In this document: positions 32,530-43,150 of the stretch, piece after piece
Layout: every line of letters begins with the position of its first letter
Numbering within the stretch: position 1 is the first letter of the stretch
Assembly: GCF_014903745.1 (NCBI RefSeq)
Contig: NZ_JACVXA010000041.1
Span: 1 to 45,308 of the forward strand
Length of the DNA stretch: 45,308 nucleotides
Direction: 5' to 3'
DNA from: Mangrovicoccus algicola
GTDB taxonomy: Bacteria > Pseudomonadota > Alphaproteobacteria > Rhodobacterales > Rhodobacteraceae
Position numbers and translations under genes: made by a program
Notes under the pieces: model-generated
Seen by the model: the letters and a program-made list of their open reading frames with translations, nothing else
Database searches by the model: none
What the model was told of the DNA's origin: nothing

Positions 32530-33102
32530 TCAGGCCCGCCCCGGCGGAACAGCCGGGGCCTCCTGCCACCGGCCCGGCGCCAGCCCCTCCAGGCGCCATC
32601 GCCCGATCGCCGCCCGGATCAGCCGCAGCGTCGGATGCCCGATCGCGGCGGTCATGCGCCGGACCTGGCGGTTGCGCCCTTCGGTGATGGTGATCTCCAG
32701 CCAGCTGTCGGGCACCGTCTTGCGGAACCGCACCGGCGGATCGCGCGGCCACAACCCGGCCGGTTCCGCGATGGCGCGCACCCTGGCGGGCCGGGTCGGG
32801 CCGTCCTTCAGCTCCACGCCGGCCGCCAGCGCCTCCAGCGCCGCGGGCTCGGGCAGGCCCTCCACCTGAACCCAGTAGGTCTTGGCGGTCTTGTGGCGGG
32901 GCTCGGCCAGCCGCGCCTGCAGCCGCCCGTCATCGGTCAGCACCATCAGCCCCTCGCTGTCCTTGTCCAGCCGCCCCGCCGGGTAGACGCCGGGCAGGTC
33001 GATGAAGGCCGAAAGCGTCGGCGAGGGCGAGGCGGCGGTGGAGCTGTCGGTGAATTGCGACAGCACGCCGAAGGGCTTGTTGAACAGGATCGTGCGGGCC
33101 AT
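32530..33102 (-). CDS. rluE: RsuA/RluE-type rRNA pseudouridine synthase
   Basis: A 190-residue single-domain pseudouridine synthase without an S4 domain, as in RluE. The catalytic Asp is in [20 protein letters not shown] near residue 43-47, after the N-terminal [15 protein letters not shown]. The later [22 protein letters not shown] and the [27 protein letters not shown] motif are standard. RluE modifies U2457 of 23S rRNA in E. coli; the substrate here is inferred from size and motif. It has no clear ribosome site. Confidence 0.9.
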   Translation of the reverse strand: MARTILFNKPFGVLSQFTDSSTAASPSPTLSAFIDLPGVYPAGRLDKDSEGLMVLTDDGRLQARLAEPRHKTAKTYWVQVEGLPEPAALEALAAGVELKDGPTRPARVRAIAEPAGLWPRDPPVRFRKTVPDSWLEITITEGRNRQVRRMTAAIGHPTLRLIRAAIGRWRLEGLAPGRWQEAPAVPPGRA

Positions 33103-33172
33103 GGCGCGGCGCTAGCAGCTTCGGCCGCCGCGCTCAAGCGTGACGGGCGGGGCAGGCCCCGCCCGGCCGCGG

Positions 33173-34483
33173 TCAGTCGTCGCCCAGAAGCGTGGGACCC
33201 GCGCTGGCGGGGATGGCCTCGGCCAGCCCGGCCGGGTCGGGCAGCTCGTACTCATAGGGCGGCTCCCACCCGGCGCCGGCCTCCAGCGTCTTGTCGGGAT
33301 TGGCGGCATTGTAAAGCGCCACCAGGTCGGCCGCCTCTCCATTGACCAGCGATCCGCGATCCTCGATGCGCTCGCCCTTGTAATGCTTGATGATCTTCGA
33401 CGGATCCATCCCCTCGGGCAGCACGAAGGCATTGGCCTCGGACAGGGCCTGCGATTCCTTGCCCGCCCCCAGCGCGTAGTCGAAGGCATAGGGCCCGCTA
33501 TCGGTGGGGGTGTAGAGATTGCCGAAGACATGAACCTCGCCATAGCGCACGCGCGGCAGGCGCTGGCGGACATTGTCGTACCAGTTGCCGGTCAGCGTCA
33601 CCTTCAGCCGCCCGCGATCCTCGGTGCGGCTGTCGGAGGAGCCGATGATATGGGTCTTGTCATGGTCGAAGAAATGGCTGTTCGACACGGTGACCAGGCT
33701 GGCGCCGTTCTTGACGTCGATCAGCCCGTCATGATGCTGGTGCACCCGGCCGAAGACCTGCGGAATGCTGTCGTCATGGCGCGCCCCGTCGGAGAAGGAA
33801 CAGTGGTCGATCCAGACATGGCGCGTCTCGTCCTCGATCGAGATCAGGTCGTATTCGGCGTTCCAGTTCCCCTGGCTGCCATCCGTGGGGTCCCATTGCG
33901 GGAAGAAATCCCAGCTGTCCTCGAAGGCGATGTTGCGGATGATGACGTTCTCCACGCCCTTCAGCAGCAGCGTGCCGTTGATGATCTTCGCGCCCGGCAG
34001 GCCGATCAGCGTCTTGTTGGACCCCACGCGGATCATGGAATGGGCCTTCTGCGCCTGTTCGGAGGCTTCGCGCGCCTCCTCCAGCGCGCCTTCGGGTTCC
34101 TTGTCGCGGCCCCAGGCCTCGGGGGAATAGGCGTCGATATAGGCGGCCTCGTCATAGCCCTCGGCGGCGAAGGCGGACGCATCCTGCGGCGCGCCCGCAT
34201 CATCGGCGGTCAGGTCGATCACCCCGTCGATGACGATGACCGCCGCCTCGGCATTGGCGGCATTCTCCAGGTTGTCGCCGCCGAGCGCGGCGACCAGTTC
34301 GGCGCGGCTGGTGACGATGACCGGCTCCGCCCCGGCGCCGCCGGTCGTGCCGCCCTCCACCGTTGCCCAGCCGGTGGCGGCGGGGGCGGCGGCCAGCGCC
34401 AGCACCTCCTCGGAGAGCGGTTCGGCGGCATAGGCCGCAAAGGCGGTGCTGCCCGCCAGAAGGGCGATGAGTGCGCGTGACAT
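33173..34483 (-). CDS. Secreted polysaccharide lyase family 1 (pectate lyase)
   Basis: A 436-residue exported enzyme. Residues 1-20 are a signal peptide (MSRALIALLAGSTAFAAYAA). The parallel beta-helix follows, with the PL1 signatures VWIDHCSFSDGARHDDSIP near residue 222, DGLIDVKNGASLVTVSNSHF near 254, THIIGSSDS, and RLPRVRYGEVHVFGNLYTP near 307, whose RxPR holds the catalytic Arg. The Asp-rich HDD/DGLIDV region would bind Ca2+. The enzyme cleaves alpha-1,4 polygalacturonate by beta-elimination. GGGAGGACCAC before the ATG is a strong ribosome site. A perfect 13-base palindrome lies 51-64 bases upstream. No sugar transporters or uronate catabolism genes are adjacent, and gltA is the neighbour. 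Confidence 0.92.
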   Translation of the reverse strand: MSRALIALLAGSTAFAAYAAEPLSEEVLALAAAPAATGWATVEGGTTGGAGAEPVIVTSRAELVAALGGDNLENAANAEAAVIVIDGVIDLTADDAGAPQDASAFAAEGYDEAAYIDAYSPEAWGRDKEPEGALEEAREASEQAQKAHSMIRVGSNKTLIGLPGAKIINGTLLLKGVENVIIRNIAFEDSWDFFPQWDPTDGSQGNWNAEYDLISIEDETRHVWIDHCSFSDGARHDDSIPQVFGRVHQHHDGLIDVKNGASLVTVSNSHFFDHDKTHIIGSSDSRTEDRGRLKVTLTGNWYDNVRQRLPRVRYGEVHVFGNLYTPTDSGPYAFDYALGAGKESQALSEANAFVLPEGMDPSKIIKHYKGERIEDRGSLVNGEAADLVALYNAANPDKTLEAGAGWEPPYEYELPDPAGLAEAIPASAGPTLLGDD

Positions 34484-34534
34484 GTGGTCCTCCCTGACCG
34501 TCGGATATCCTCGGATCACAGGCTAGTATGCCAG

Positions 34535-34547
34535 TGGGTCCGACCCA
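34535..34547 (-). promoter_or_regulatory. Palindromic operator candidate upstream of the pectate lyase gene
   Basis: TGGGTC-C-GACCCA is a perfect odd palindrome 52 bases before the pectate lyase start codon and in the gap between it and the gltA terminator. Its size fits binding by a dimeric regulator. Which one is not known; no regulator gene is nearby. Confidence 0.45.
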
Positions 34548-34603
34548 ATGACCGAAACCGGATGGACGAAACGGAAGACCCCGGGCCGGCGCCCGCAGAC
34601 GCG

Positions 34604-34631
34604 AAAGCCCCGGCGCTGCGGCCGGGGCTTT
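34604..34631. terminator. Bidirectional intrinsic terminator of gltA
   Basis: AAAGCCCCGGC (34604-34614), loop GCTGCG, GCCGGGGCTTT (34621-34631): an 11-bp stem 44 bases beyond the gltA stop on the minus strand. The U-run is short (three), but stem stability is high. Confidence 0.75.
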
Positions 34632-34674
34632 GCATTAACGTGTCGCGACCGCTCAGCGGCGCGAAGGCATGCTC

Positions 34675-35979
34675 TCAGCGGTCTTCGACATCCACGTAGT
34701 CGCGCTCGGCGGCGCCGACGTAAAGCTGGCGCGGACGGCCGATCTTCTGTGCCGGATCGCCCAGCATTTCCTTCCACTGCGAGATCCAGCCGACGGTGCG
34801 GGAGACCGCGAAGATCGGCGTGAACATCGAGGTCGGGAAGCCCATCGCCTCCAGGATGATGCCGGAATAGAAATCGACATTCGGGAAGAGCTTCTTCTCG
34901 ATGAAGTAGGGGTCTTCCAGCGCGGTCTTTTCCAGTTCCTTGGCAACCTGCAGCAGCGGGTTGTTCTCGACGCCCAGAAGGCCCAGCACCTCGTCCGCCG
35001 ATTCCTTCATCACCGTCGCGCGCGGGTCGCGGTTCTTGTAGACCCGGTGCCCGAAGCCCATCAGGCGGAAGGGATCGTTCTTGTCCTTCGCGCGGGCGAT
35101 GAATTCCGGGATGCGGTCGACCGTGCCGATTTCCTTCAGCATCTCCAGGCAGGCCTGGTTGGCGCCGCCATGGGCGGGACCCCAGAGGCAGGCGATGCCG
35201 GCGGCGATGCAGGCGAAGGGATTGGCGCCCGAGGAGGAGGCCAGGCGCACGGTCGAGGTCGAGGCGTTCTGCTCGTGATCCGCGTGCAGCGTGAAGATCC
35301 GGTCCATCGCGCGGCTGAGGATCGGGTTCACCTCGTAATCCTCGGCGGGAACCGAGAAGCACATGCGCAGGAAGTTCGACGCGTAGTCGATATCGTTGCG
35401 CGGATACACGAAGGGCTGGCCGACATGGTACTTGTAGGCCCAGGCCGCGATGGTCGGCATTTTCGCGATCAGGCGGATCGAGGCGACCTCGCGCTGCCAG
35501 GGATCGGAGATGTCGGTGCTGTCATGGTAGAAGGCCGACATGGCGCCGACCACGCCCACCATGATCGCCATCGGGTGGGCATCCCGGCGGAAGCCGCGGA
35601 AGAAGTTCTGCATCTGCTCGTGCAGCATCGTGTGCTTGGTGACGCGGCTCTCGAAATCCTCGAGCTGCGCGCCGGTCGGCAGTTCGCCGTAAAGCAGCAG
35701 GTAGCAGACCTCGAGGAAATGCGATTTCCCGGCAAGCTGGTCGATCGGGTAGCCGCGATGCAGCAGCACGCCCTCTTCGCCATCGATGAAGGTGATGGTC
35801 GACTCGCAGGACGCGGTGGAGGTGAATCCGGGATCGTAGGTGAACACGTCGCCCTGGGCATAGAGCTTGCGGATGTCAATGACATCCGGGCCCAGCGTGG
35901 GCGACATCATCGGCAATTCCACGGTCTTGTCCCCGAAGGTCAGGGTCGCGGTCTTGGCCGGTTGCGCAGTATCAGGCAT
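34675..35979 (-). CDS. gltA: Citrate synthase (type II)
   Basis: A 434-residue enzyme condensing acetyl-CoA with oxaloacetate. Visible signatures are the [14 protein letters not shown] segment near residue 70, [21 protein letters not shown], the [14 protein letters not shown] motif with catalytic His, [15 protein letters not shown] with the second catalytic His, and [32 protein letters not shown] with the catalytic Asp. The protein's N-terminal [22 protein letters not shown] domain and length mark the hexameric, NADH-sensitive type. I start at 35979 rather than 35985 because GGAGGG is placed correctly only for the second ATG. gltX lies 75 bases upstream on the same strand. Confidence 0.96.
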   Translation of the reverse strand: MPDTAQPAKTATLTFGDKTVELPMMSPTLGPDVIDIRKLYAQGDVFTYDPGFTSTASCESTITFIDGEEGVLLHRGYPIDQLAGKSHFLEVCYLLLYGELPTGAQLEDFESRVTKHTMLHEQMQNFFRGFRRDAHPMAIMVGVVGAMSAFYHDSTDISDPWQREVASIRLIAKMPTIAAWAYKYHVGQPFVYPRNDIDYASNFLRMCFSVPAEDYEVNPILSRAMDRIFTLHADHEQNASTSTVRLASSSGANPFACIAAGIACLWGPAHGGANQACLEMLKEIGTVDRIPEFIARAKDKNDPFRLMGFGHRVYKNRDPRATVMKESADEVLGLLGVENNPLLQVAKELEKTALEDPYFIEKKLFPNVDFYSGIILEAMGFPTSMFTPIFAVSRTVGWISQWKEMLGDPAQKIGRPRQLYVGAAERDYVDVEDR

Positions 35980-36054
35980 TGGCATCCCTCCTTTGCCGAC
36001 CTGCCGTCCCGGAGCGGGGCGGACAGGCGATGGGTATGTCTTGCGCCGGCCGGG

Positions 36055-37470
36055 TCAGTCCCGGCCAGAGGAAAATACGTCTTCGAGGCGGGCAAGAGTT
36101 TCCTCCCGGCCCAGGACGAGCATCATGTCATAGACGCTCGGGGTCGCCGTCCGGCCTGCAAGCGCGGCCCGCAGCGGTCCGGCAAGCTTGCCGAATTTGA
36201 GTTCCCGAGGGTCCATGAAGCTGGCGATCACCGCCTCCAGATCATTGCGGCTCCAGCTAGCACTTTGCAGCTGCGGCGTCAATTCGACCAGTATACCAAT
36301 GGATACAGCGTCAAGGGCGGCGGCGGCCTTCGCATCCGGCTGGATCGGCCGGGAGGCGAGGGCGAATTCCCCCTTTTCAAGAAGATCGCCCCAGGTCTTG
36401 GCGCGGTCTTTGAGGCAATACATCGCAGCCGAGAGCCGGTCGCGCCGGATCCCGTCAAGCGGCGGCTTCGCGGTCGCAGCAAGAAATCCGTCCAGCTCGG
36501 CCAGGATCGCCTCGTCCTCCATCATCGCCAGATGATGGCCCGAAACGTTTTCCAGTTTCTTGAAATCGAACCGCGCGGGTGCCTTGTTCATGCCCTCGAA
36601 GCCGAACCAGTCCAGCGCCTGGGCGGTGGTGAAGACCTCGTCATCGCCATGGCTCCAGCCCAGCCGCGTCAGGTAGTTGCGCAGCCCTTCCACCGGGTAG
36701 CCCATGGCGCGGTATTCCTCGACCGCCAGCGCGCCGTGCCGCTTGGACAGCTTCTTGCCGTCGGGCCCGTGGATCAGCGGGATATGCGCCCAGACCGGCA
36801 GGTCCCAGCCCATCGCGGCGTAGATCTGGCCCTGGCGTGCGGCATTGGCCAGGTGGTCGTCGCCGCGGATCACATGCGTGACACCCATGTCATGGTCATC
36901 CACCACCACCGCCAGCATGTAGGTGGGCGTGCCGTCCGAGCGCAGCAGCACCATGTCGTCGAGCTGGTCGTTGCGGAAGGTGACATCGCCCTGCACCTGG
37001 TCGCGGATCACCGTCTCGCCGTCGCGCGGGGCCTTCAGCCGGACCACGTAGGGCGCATCCGGCCGGTCTGCCGGATCGGCATCGCGCCAGGGCGACTGGA
37101 AGAGGGTGCTGCGGCCCTCGGCCCTGGCCGCATCGCGGAAGGCCTGGATCTCGTCTTGGGTGGCATAGCAGCGATAGGCATGGCCCGTTTCCAGCATCTG
37201 CAGCGCCACTTCGGCGTGGCGCGGCGCGCGCTCGAACTGGCTGACGATCTCGCCGTCATGGTCCAGCCCCAGCCAGGCCATGCCCTCGATGATCGCGGCG
37301 GTGGCCTCCGGGGTCGACCGCGCGCGGTCGGTATCCTCGATGCGCAGCAGGAACCGGCCGCCGCGGCCGCGGGCGAAGAGCCAGTTGAACAGCGCGGTGC
37401 GCGCGCCGCCGATATGCAGGAATCCGGTGGGCGAGGGGGCGAACCTCGTCACGACGGGGGCATCAGCCAT
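36055..37470 (-). CDS. gltX: Glutamyl-tRNA synthetase
   Basis: A 471-residue class I synthetase charging tRNA-Glu (and often tRNA-Gln in alphaproteobacteria, for GatCAB). HIGG (19-22) in [23 protein letters not shown] and KLSKR near residue 238 ([16 protein letters not shown]) are the ATP-binding signatures. [20 protein letters not shown] and the C-terminal anticodon-binding domain are complete. The start at 37470 gives the standard [16 protein letters not shown]; a GAGG lies upstream. It is divergent from comEC. Confidence 0.96.
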   Translation of the reverse strand: MADAPVVTRFAPSPTGFLHIGGARTALFNWLFARGRGGRFLLRIEDTDRARSTPEATAAIIEGMAWLGLDHDGEIVSQFERAPRHAEVALQMLETGHAYRCYATQDEIQAFRDAARAEGRSTLFQSPWRDADPADRPDAPYVVRLKAPRDGETVIRDQVQGDVTFRNDQLDDMVLLRSDGTPTYMLAVVVDDHDMGVTHVIRGDDHLANAARQGQIYAAMGWDLPVWAHIPLIHGPDGKKLSKRHGALAVEEYRAMGYPVEGLRNYLTRLGWSHGDDEVFTTAQALDWFGFEGMNKAPARFDFKKLENVSGHHLAMMEDEAILAELDGFLAATAKPPLDGIRRDRLSAAMYCLKDRAKTWGDLLEKGEFALASRPIQPDAKAAAALDAVSIGILVELTPQLQSASWSRNDLEAVIASFMDPRELKFGKLAGPLRAALAGRTATPSVYDMMLVLGREETLARLEDVFSSGRD

Positions 37471-37504
37471 GGAACGGACCTCGTGTCTTGCTCGATTGGC
37501 CGCC

Positions 37505-37533
37505 GGTTTAGTCGCTCGGCCGCACCGGGTAAA
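37505..37533 (-). promoter_or_regulatory. Candidate promoter of gltX
   Basis: On the minus strand TTTACC (37533-37528), 17 bp, TAAACC (37510-37505), about 35 bases before the gltX ATG. Visual match only. Confidence 0.45.
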
Positions 37534-37631
37534 GCGCCCGCCGGCGGGCCGGGGCCCGGCTGGCGTTAACGGTCTGTAAACCATGAGGCGGCACTGCGGT
37601 ATGCAGGACAGTTCCGGCCCGGAGGCCCCTC

Positions 37632-39704
37632 GTGCCGCTCGACATGCTGATCGCTGCGCAACGCGGACATCTGTTTCCCTGGGTGCCGGTGATGCTGGGC
37701 TGCGGGATCGGCGGGTATTTCGCGCTGCCCGCGGAGCCCGCGGACTGGATGCGCCCGGCCGCCTGGGGGGCGGCGGCGCTGCTGGTGCTCGGCGCGCGGC
37801 GCGCGGCGGAATCGCTCGCGCCGCTGCTGCTGGGGCTGTCGCTGGTGCTGGCGGGCGGGGCGCTGGCCGCCTGGCGCAGCCACCAGGTTGCCGCGCCGGT
37901 GCTGTCCTTCCGCTATTACGGGCCGGTGGAGGGGCGGATCCTGAAGATCGACCGGTCGCTCAGCGACCGCATCCGGATCACCCTGGACCGGGTCATGCTG
38001 GCCGATACCGCGCCCGCGCGGCTGCCCGCCACGGTGCGGGTCTCGCTTTCGGCCGACATGCCCCATACCTCGCTGGAGCCGGGCAAGACCGTCATCCTGA
38101 CCGCGCATCTGTCGCCGCCGATGGGCCCGGCGGAGCCCGGCGGCTTCGATTTCCGCCGCCTCGCCTGGTTCGAGAGACTCGGGGCGGTGGGCTATTCCCG
38201 CACGCCGGTCCTGGCCCTGGAGCCTGCCATCCGCGACGGTCCGGCCATGAGAATCGCGGGGTTCCGGGCGCAGCTGTCGCAGGCCATACGCACCGGCATT
38301 CCGGGGCAGGCGGGGGCCTTCGCCGCGGCGGTGGTGACCGGCGACCGCCTCGGGCTGGACCGGGCGACGATGGATGCGATGCGCGCCAGCAACCTGGCGC
38401 ATCTTCTGGCCATCTCGGGGCTGCATATGGGATTGCTGACCGGCTTCGTCTTCCTCGTGCTGCGCCGGGCCATCGCGGCGGTGCCCCGCCTGGCGCTCAG
38501 GATCGACGGGCGCAAGGCGGCGGCGATCGTGGCCCTGGCGGCGGCGACGGCCTATCTGGCGCTGTCGGGCGGCAGCATCGCGACCCGCCGGGCCTATGTC
38601 ATGGCGGCGGTGATGCTGGGGGCGGTGCTTCTGGACCGCAGGGCGCTGACGCTGCGGGCGGTGGCGGTGGCGGCCATCCTGATCCTGGCGGCGCGTCCGG
38701 AAAGCCTGCTGAATGTCGGGTTCCAGATGTCCTTTGCCGCGACCAGCGCGCTGGTCTGGGCCTTCTGCTGCCTGCGCGATGCGCCGCTTCCGCGCGCGCC
38801 GCGGCTTCTGAGGCCCGTTCTGGCGCTGGCTCTTTCCTCTGCCGTGGCGGGGGCGGCAACCGCACCGATCGGCGCGGCGCAGTTCAACCAGATCGCGCAA
38901 TGGGGCGTGCCGGCCAATCTCATGGCCGTCCCGGTGATGGGGCTTCTCGTGGTGCCTGCCGCGGTGCTGGCCGCCTGCCTGGCACCGTTCGGGCTGGCGG
39001 GTCCGGCGCTCTGGGCGATGGGGGCGGGATGCAGCTGGATCCTGGCCGTGGCCGCGCGGGTCGCCGCGCTGGAAGGCGCGGTGCGCCCGGTCGTGGCGCC
39101 CGCGCCCGCGGTGCTGCCGCTGATCGCCGGCGGGGCGCTGGTGGTGATCCTGTGGCAGGGGCGCGGCCGCTGGGCGGGGCTGCTGCCGGTCGTCGCCGCG
39201 CTGTGGCTCTGGGCGGGAACCCAGCGCCCCGCGGTGCTCATCTCCGCCAGCGGCGGGCTGGTCGGCGTGCTGGAGCCGGGGGGACGGGTGCTGAACAAAT
39301 CCGGCGGAGACGGCTATGCCGCCCGCGCCTGGCTGGAAAACGACGGGGATGGCCGCCTGCCGGAGGCGGCGGCCCGACCCGGTCCGGCGGGGTTCGAGGC
39401 GGAGCTGGCCGGGCTGCGGCTGCGGCAGCTGTCGGCCGCACAGCTGCGCCGCCGGGCCGATCCCTGTGCCGGGGCGGACCTGGTCGTCACGCCCGGCGAG
39501 GCCGCGGCGGAGGGGGAAGCGTGCCTCGTGCTGGACCGCAACCGTCTGGCCGAAACCGGCTCCGTCGCGCTGCGAAACGGGCCCGGCGGGGATCTTTACC
39601 TGGTGACGGCGGCAAAGCGCGCCGGGCAGCGGCCCTGGACGGGCAGGGCGGGCAGGGAGGCCCTTCGCGGGCCGCGCCTGCCGGGGCCCGGCGCGGGCAG
39701 CTGA
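37632..39704 (+). CDS. comEC: ComEC/Rec2 family DNA-uptake channel protein
   Basis: A 690-residue polytopic membrane protein. The N-terminal helices and DUF4131 region cover about 1-190. The competence domain follows with the family signature [25 protein letters not shown] near residue 258, [28 protein letters not shown] near 315, and [20 protein letters not shown] near 358. The metallo-beta-lactamase domain found in longer ComEC proteins is absent; the C-terminus (from about 530) is only a short beta-rich remnant, which is usual in alphaproteobacteria. It starts at GTG 37632 with GGAGG well placed; an ATG four codons later is possible. Other competence genes are not in the window. Confidence 0.92.
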   Translation: MPLDMLIAAQRGHLFPWVPVMLGCGIGGYFALPAEPADWMRPAAWGAAALLVLGARRAAESLAPLLLGLSLVLAGGALAAWRSHQVAAPVLSFRYYGPVEGRILKIDRSLSDRIRITLDRVMLADTAPARLPATVRVSLSADMPHTSLEPGKTVILTAHLSPPMGPAEPGGFDFRRLAWFERLGAVGYSRTPVLALEPAIRDGPAMRIAGFRAQLSQAIRTGIPGQAGAFAAAVVTGDRLGLDRATMDAMRASNLAHLLAISGLHMGLLTGFVFLVLRRAIAAVPRLALRIDGRKAAAIVALAAATAYLALSGGSIATRRAYVMAAVMLGAVLLDRRALTLRAVAVAAILILAARPESLLNVGFQMSFAATSALVWAFCCLRDAPLPRAPRLLRPVLALALSSAVAGAATAPIGAAQFNQIAQWGVPANLMAVPVMGLLVVPAAVLAACLAPFGLAGPALWAMGAGCSWILAVAARVAALEGAVRPVVAPAPAVLPLIAGGALVVILWQGRGRWAGLLPVVAALWLWAGTQRPAVLISASGGLVGVLEPGGRVLNKSGGDGYAARAWLENDGDGRLPEAAARPGPAGFEAELAGLRLRQLSAAQLRRRADPCAGADLVVTPGEAAAEGEACLVLDRNRLAETGSVALRNGPGGDLYLVTAAKRAGQRPWTGRAGREALRGPRLPGPGAGS

Positions 39705-39923
39705 GCGACGCAGGCCCAGGCCCGGTCCGGCGGCGCACCGGTTTTCGTCCAGGCACCGCCTGGCAGGCATGCGGGGATCGGGATTGCCGGACGGCGCCTG
39801 CGGATCCGGAGGTAAGACGAGTCCCGCCCTTGTCGCCGCGCCCGCGGACATGCCGCAGACCGGTGTGCTTCCCCCGGGGGGCGCCGGGTCCGCCTGCGCG
39901 GCCCGGCGCGGGACAGCGCGGGG

Positions 39924-40610
39924 TCAGTAGGTGCGGATCAGCCCGACGAGCCTGCCCTGGATCTGCACGCGGTCCTCGGAATAGGTCTGGACGACATGCG
40001 CGGCATTGGCCGGTTCCAGCGCGATGGTCCGGCCCCGCCGACGATAGCGTTTCAGCGTCACGGTCTCGTCGTCGATCTTGGCGACGACGATCTCGCCGTT
40101 CTCGGCGGAACTGCCTTCGCGGATCACTACGATATCGCCGTCATTGATCCCGATATCGATCATCGAGTCGCCCTGGACCTCCAGCGCGTAATGGTTGCCG
40201 CCGCGGCTGAGCATGCTGCCCGGCACGGTGACGGATTCCTCCTGCCGCACCGCCTCGATCGGGCCTCCGGCCGCGATGCGGCCCTGCAGGGGGATATCCC
40301 AGGCACCGCCATGATCCACCGCGATCGCCCCCGCCGGAGCCTCGCCGCCGCGCGATCCCTCGATGACCCGCGGGGCGAAACCGGGATTGGCGAGCGTGTC
40401 GGGAAGGCGGAGGATCTCGATCGCGCGGGCCTTGTGCGGCAGGCGCCGCAGATAGCCGCGTTCCTCCATCGAGGTAATCAGCCGGTGAATCCCGGATTTG
40501 GATCGCAGGCCGAGGTGGTCCTTCATCTCGTCGAAGGAGGGCGGGACGCCGTCGCGGCTCTGCCTCTCATGGATGAATTCCAGCAGTTCGAGCATCTTCT
40601 TCGTCAACAT
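39924..40610 (-). CDS. lexA: SOS repressor LexA
   Basis: A 228-residue repressor/self-protease of the DNA-damage response. The N-terminal winged helix-turn-helix is [26 protein letters not shown] and [22 protein letters not shown]. The self-cleavage site is Ala114-Gly115 (GRIAAGGP), the nucleophile is Ser149 (VQGDSM) and the general base is Lys187 (VTLKRY). A longer linker (about 70-105) than in E. coli is typical of alphaproteobacteria. A GTTC-N7-GTTC box overlaps its promoter, so it should autoregulate. It is convergent with comEC. Confidence 0.97.
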   Translation of the reverse strand: MLTKKMLELLEFIHERQSRDGVPPSFDEMKDHLGLRSKSGIHRLITSMEERGYLRRLPHKARAIEILRLPDTLANPGFAPRVIEGSRGGEAPAGAIAVDHGGAWDIPLQGRIAAGGPIEAVRQEESVTVPGSMLSRGGNHYALEVQGDSMIDIGINDGDIVVIREGSSAENGEIVVAKIDDETVTLKRYRRRGRTIALEPANAAHVVQTYSEDRVQIQGRLVGLIRTY

Positions 40611-40651
40611 CAGCCGGTGCCATTTCCAGGTTCTGGTTTAGTTTGACAAAT

Positions 40652-40666
40652 GTTCTAGGCGCGTTC
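40652..40666. promoter_or_regulatory. LexA-binding SOS box (GTTC-N7-GTTC)
   Basis: GTTC (40652-40655), seven bases, GTTC (40663-40666), the alphaproteobacterial SOS direct repeat. It covers the -10 and part of the spacer of the lexA promoter, as expected for self-repression. Confidence 0.85.
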
Positions 40667-40680
40667 CCGGTTTGTGTCAA
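40652..40680 (-). promoter_or_regulatory. lexA promoter
   Basis: On the minus strand a perfect -35 TTGACA (40680-40675), 17 bp, then TAGAAC (40657-40652). The start would fall about 34-36 bases before the lexA start codon. Confidence 0.75.
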
Positions 40681-40689
40681 GAAGACCCG

Positions 40690-41865
40690 TCACAGCGGGA
40701 TGTATTCGACCTCTTCGCCCGGCTGCCGCGCCGGGTCCCCCGGCGGCCGCACCAGCAGCGCATCGGCCGCCGCCAGCACGCTCAGCAGGCTGCTGTCCTG
40801 GCTGGCAAGCGGCGCGAGCCCCGCAGGGCCCATGGCGGCACGCATGTAATGTTCCCGCGGGCCATTGGCCGGGAGCGGCCGGGCCAGCGGGCTGCGGCGG
40901 CGCGGCACGGCGCGGGCCGGCAGGCCCAGCATCGCCTCGAGCATCGGCAGCAGGAAGATCCGGCCGCAGACCAGAGCGCTGACCGGATTGCCGGGCAGGC
41001 CCAGCATCGCCGCACGGCCCATGCGTCCTGCCATGAGCGGCTTGCCCGGGCGCATCGCGACCTTGTGGAAGTCCAGGCTCAGGCCGCGCGCCTGCGCCAC
41101 GGAGGCCACGATGTCATGATCGCCGACGGACGCCCCGCCGCAGGTGACGACCAGGTCGGCCCCGGCCGCCAGGTCGAGACACTGGCCCAGGCTGTCCTCG
41201 CTGTCGCGGGCGATGGGCAGCAGATGCGCGATCCCGCCCGCGGCCTCGATCATGGCGATCAGCCCGAAAGCATTGGAGGCGACGATCTGCGACGGGCCGG
41301 GCGTCTCGCCGGGCATGACCAGTTCGTCGCCGGTGCAGATCAGCGCCACCCGCGGCTTGCGCGCGACGTCCGCTGCGGGCAGGTTCATCGCCGCCAGAAG
41401 GGCAATCTCCGCCGGCCCCAGACGCCTGCCGGCAGGCAGCATCTGCATCCCTTCGGTGAAATCCCCTCCAGCGGGGCGGATGTTGCTGCCCGCGCCCGGC
41501 CGGTCGCCGATGGTGATGCGGTCGCCCTCGCGCAGGACATCCTCCTGGATCACGACATGCCCGGCGGAGGCCGGGACAGGGGCGCCGGTGAAGATGCGCA
41601 CGGCCTCTCCGGGCTGCACCGGTCGATCGTGCCCGCCCCCGGCGGCGGCCTCGCCGATCACCCGCAGGACCGCCCCGGGCCGCAGGTCCTGCGGACGCAG
41701 CGCATATCCGTCCATGGCCGAAGCGGCGAAGGGCGGCTGGGTGCGGCGGGCGATGGCCGGGCGCGCCAGCACCCGTCCGGCGGCGGCGCGCAGCGGCACC
41801 GTCTCGGCGCCGGTCGGCTCCACCAGCGCGAAGAGCCGCGCCAGCGCCTCCTCGACGGAAATCAC
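40690..41865 (-). CDS. moeA: Molybdopterin molybdenumtransferase
   Basis: A 391-residue enzyme that inserts molybdate into adenylylated molybdopterin. Family features are [12 protein letters not shown] near residue 50, [48 protein letters not shown] (central domain), [16 protein letters not shown], and [28 protein letters not shown]. The start overlaps the moaC stop (ATGA), so moaC-moeA are coupled. lexA lies downstream with its own promoter. The order moaC-moeA-lexA is common in Rhodobacterales. Confidence 0.95.
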   Translation of the reverse strand: MISVEEALARLFALVEPTGAETVPLRAAAGRVLARPAIARRTQPPFAASAMDGYALRPQDLRPGAVLRVIGEAAAGGGHDRPVQPGEAVRIFTGAPVPASAGHVVIQEDVLREGDRITIGDRPGAGSNIRPAGGDFTEGMQMLPAGRRLGPAEIALLAAMNLPAADVARKPRVALICTGDELVMPGETPGPSQIVASNAFGLIAMIEAAGGIAHLLPIARDSEDSLGQCLDLAAGADLVVTCGGASVGDHDIVASVAQARGLSLDFHKVAMRPGKPLMAGRMGRAAMLGLPGNPVSALVCGRIFLLPMLEAMLGLPARAVPRRRSPLARPLPANGPREHYMRAAMGPAGLAPLASQDSSLLSVLAAADALLVRPPGDPARQPGEEVEYIPL

Positions 41866-42335
41866 GGGGCGGCCTCGTAGCGGCCGGACTTGCCGCCCTC
41901 CTTCAGCATGACGCGGATGCCGAGGATCTCCATGTCCTTCTGGGCGGCCTTCAGCATGTCATAGACGGTCAGCGCGGCGGTCGACACGGCGGTCAGCGCC
42001 TCCATCTCGACGCCGGTCTGGCCGGTCGTCTTCACGGTGGCCTCGATCCGCACGCCCGGCAGCGTCGCGTCCGGGCTGAGCTCCACCGAGACGCTGGTGA
42101 CGGGCAGCGGGTGGCAGAGCGGGATCAGATCGGCGGTCCGCTTGGCCCCCATGATCCCGGCCAGCCGCGCCACGCCCAGAACGTCGCCCTTCTTCGCCGT
42201 GCCCTCGGTGACAAGGCGCAGCGTCTCGGGTGACATCCGCACCGCGCCCTCGGCCCGGGCGGTGCGGGCGGTCACGGCCTTGCCCGAGACATCGACCATA
42301 TGCGCATCGCCCTTGGCATCGAAATGGGTCAGCAT
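41862..42335 (-). CDS. moaC: Cyclic pyranopterin monophosphate synthase
   Basis: A 157-residue enzyme that, with MoaA, makes cyclic pyranopterin monophosphate from GTP for molybdenum cofactor. [18 protein letters not shown], the [13 protein letters not shown] motif near residue 73, [31 protein letters not shown] and [11 protein letters not shown] are all intact. I start at the ATG 42335, which shares one base with the trpC stop (TGATG); the GTG one codon upstream is an alternative. It is part of trpG-trpD-trpC-moaC-moeA. Confidence 0.95.
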   Translation of the reverse strand: MLTHFDAKGDAHMVDVSGKAVTARTARAEGAVRMSPETLRLVTEGTAKKGDVLGVARLAGIMGAKRTADLIPLCHPLPVTSVSVELSPDATLPGVRIEATVKTTGQTGVEMEALTAVSTAALTVYDMLKAAQKDMEILGIRVMLKEGGKSGRYEAAP

Positions 42336-43150
42336 CACATGCCCCCATGCGCGGTCAGGGGCTGGGACAGCAGGTCGCGCGTGGCCATGGCGACATCCTC
42401 CTGCCGCATCAGGCTTTCCCCGATCAGGAAGCAGCGCACGCCGAAGCGCGCCATGTCGGCCAGGTCCTCGCGGGTGAACAGCCCGCTCTCGCCCACCAGA
42501 AGCCGGTCGATCGGCGCCAGCTTGGCCAGGGTCCGCGTGGTGTCCAGCGAGGTCTCGAATGTCTTGAGGTTGCGGTTGTTGATCCCCAGGAGGGTGGATT
42601 TCAGCAGGCTGGCCCGCTCCAGTTCCTCCTGGTTATGCACCTCGATCAGCGCGTCCATGCCCCAATCCGCGGCGGCGGCTTCCAGCTCCTGCGCCTGCGC
42701 GTCCGAGACGCTGGCCATGATGATCAGGATGCAATCCGCGCCCAGGCTGCGCGCCTCGGCCACCTGGTAGGTGTCGTACATGAAATCCTTGCGCAGCACC
42801 GGCAGGCTGACCGCCCCGCGCGCCGCCACCAGGTAGTCGTCGGCGCCCTGGAAGCTGGGCCCGTCGGTCAGCACCGAGAGGCAGGTCGCGCCGCCTTCCT
42901 CATAGGCGGCGGCGATGGCGGGCGGATCGAAATCGGGGCGGATCAGCCCCTTGGAAGGGCTGGCTTTCTTGACTTCGGCGATCAGGCCATAGCCCTGCTG
43001 GCTGGCCTCGTGCAGCGCGCGGGCAAAGGGGCGCACCGGCGAGGCGCTGCGGGCGCGGGCCTCGATCTCGGAGAGCGGCACGGCCTGCTTGCAGGCGGCG
43101 ACATGCTCCAGCTTGTAGGCCTTGATGCGGTCCAGGACGGTCTCGCTCAT
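42335..43150 (-). CDS. trpC: Indole-3-glycerol phosphate synthase
   Basis: A 271-residue (beta/alpha)8 enzyme converting CdRP to indole-3-glycerol phosphate. [21 protein letters not shown] holds the catalytic Glu and Lys, followed by [40 protein letters not shown] and the phosphate-binding [15 protein letters not shown]. It is a single-function TrpC, not fused to TrpF, which is encoded separately at 15938. The start overlaps the trpD stop by four bases. Confidence 0.96.
   Translation of the reverse strand: MSETVLDRIKAYKLEHVAACKQAVPLSEIEARARSASPVRPFARALHEASQQGYGLIAEVKKASPSKGLIRPDFDPPAIAAAYEEGGATCLSVLTDGPSFQGADDYLVAARGAVSLPVLRKDFMYDTYQVAEARSLGADCILIIMASVSDAQAQELEAAAADWGMDALIEVHNQEELERASLLKSTLLGINNRNLKTFETSLDTTRTLAKLAPIDRLLVGESGLFTREDLADMARFGVRCFLIGESLMRQEDVAMATRDLLSQPLTAHGGM

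Noticed and set aside
39705-39923. Possible gene in the comEC-lexA gap
   Set aside because: Open frames here are continuations or shadows of neighbours with no ribosome site or protein pattern; only a 6-bp CCAGGC/GCCTGG hairpin near 39752 was seen.
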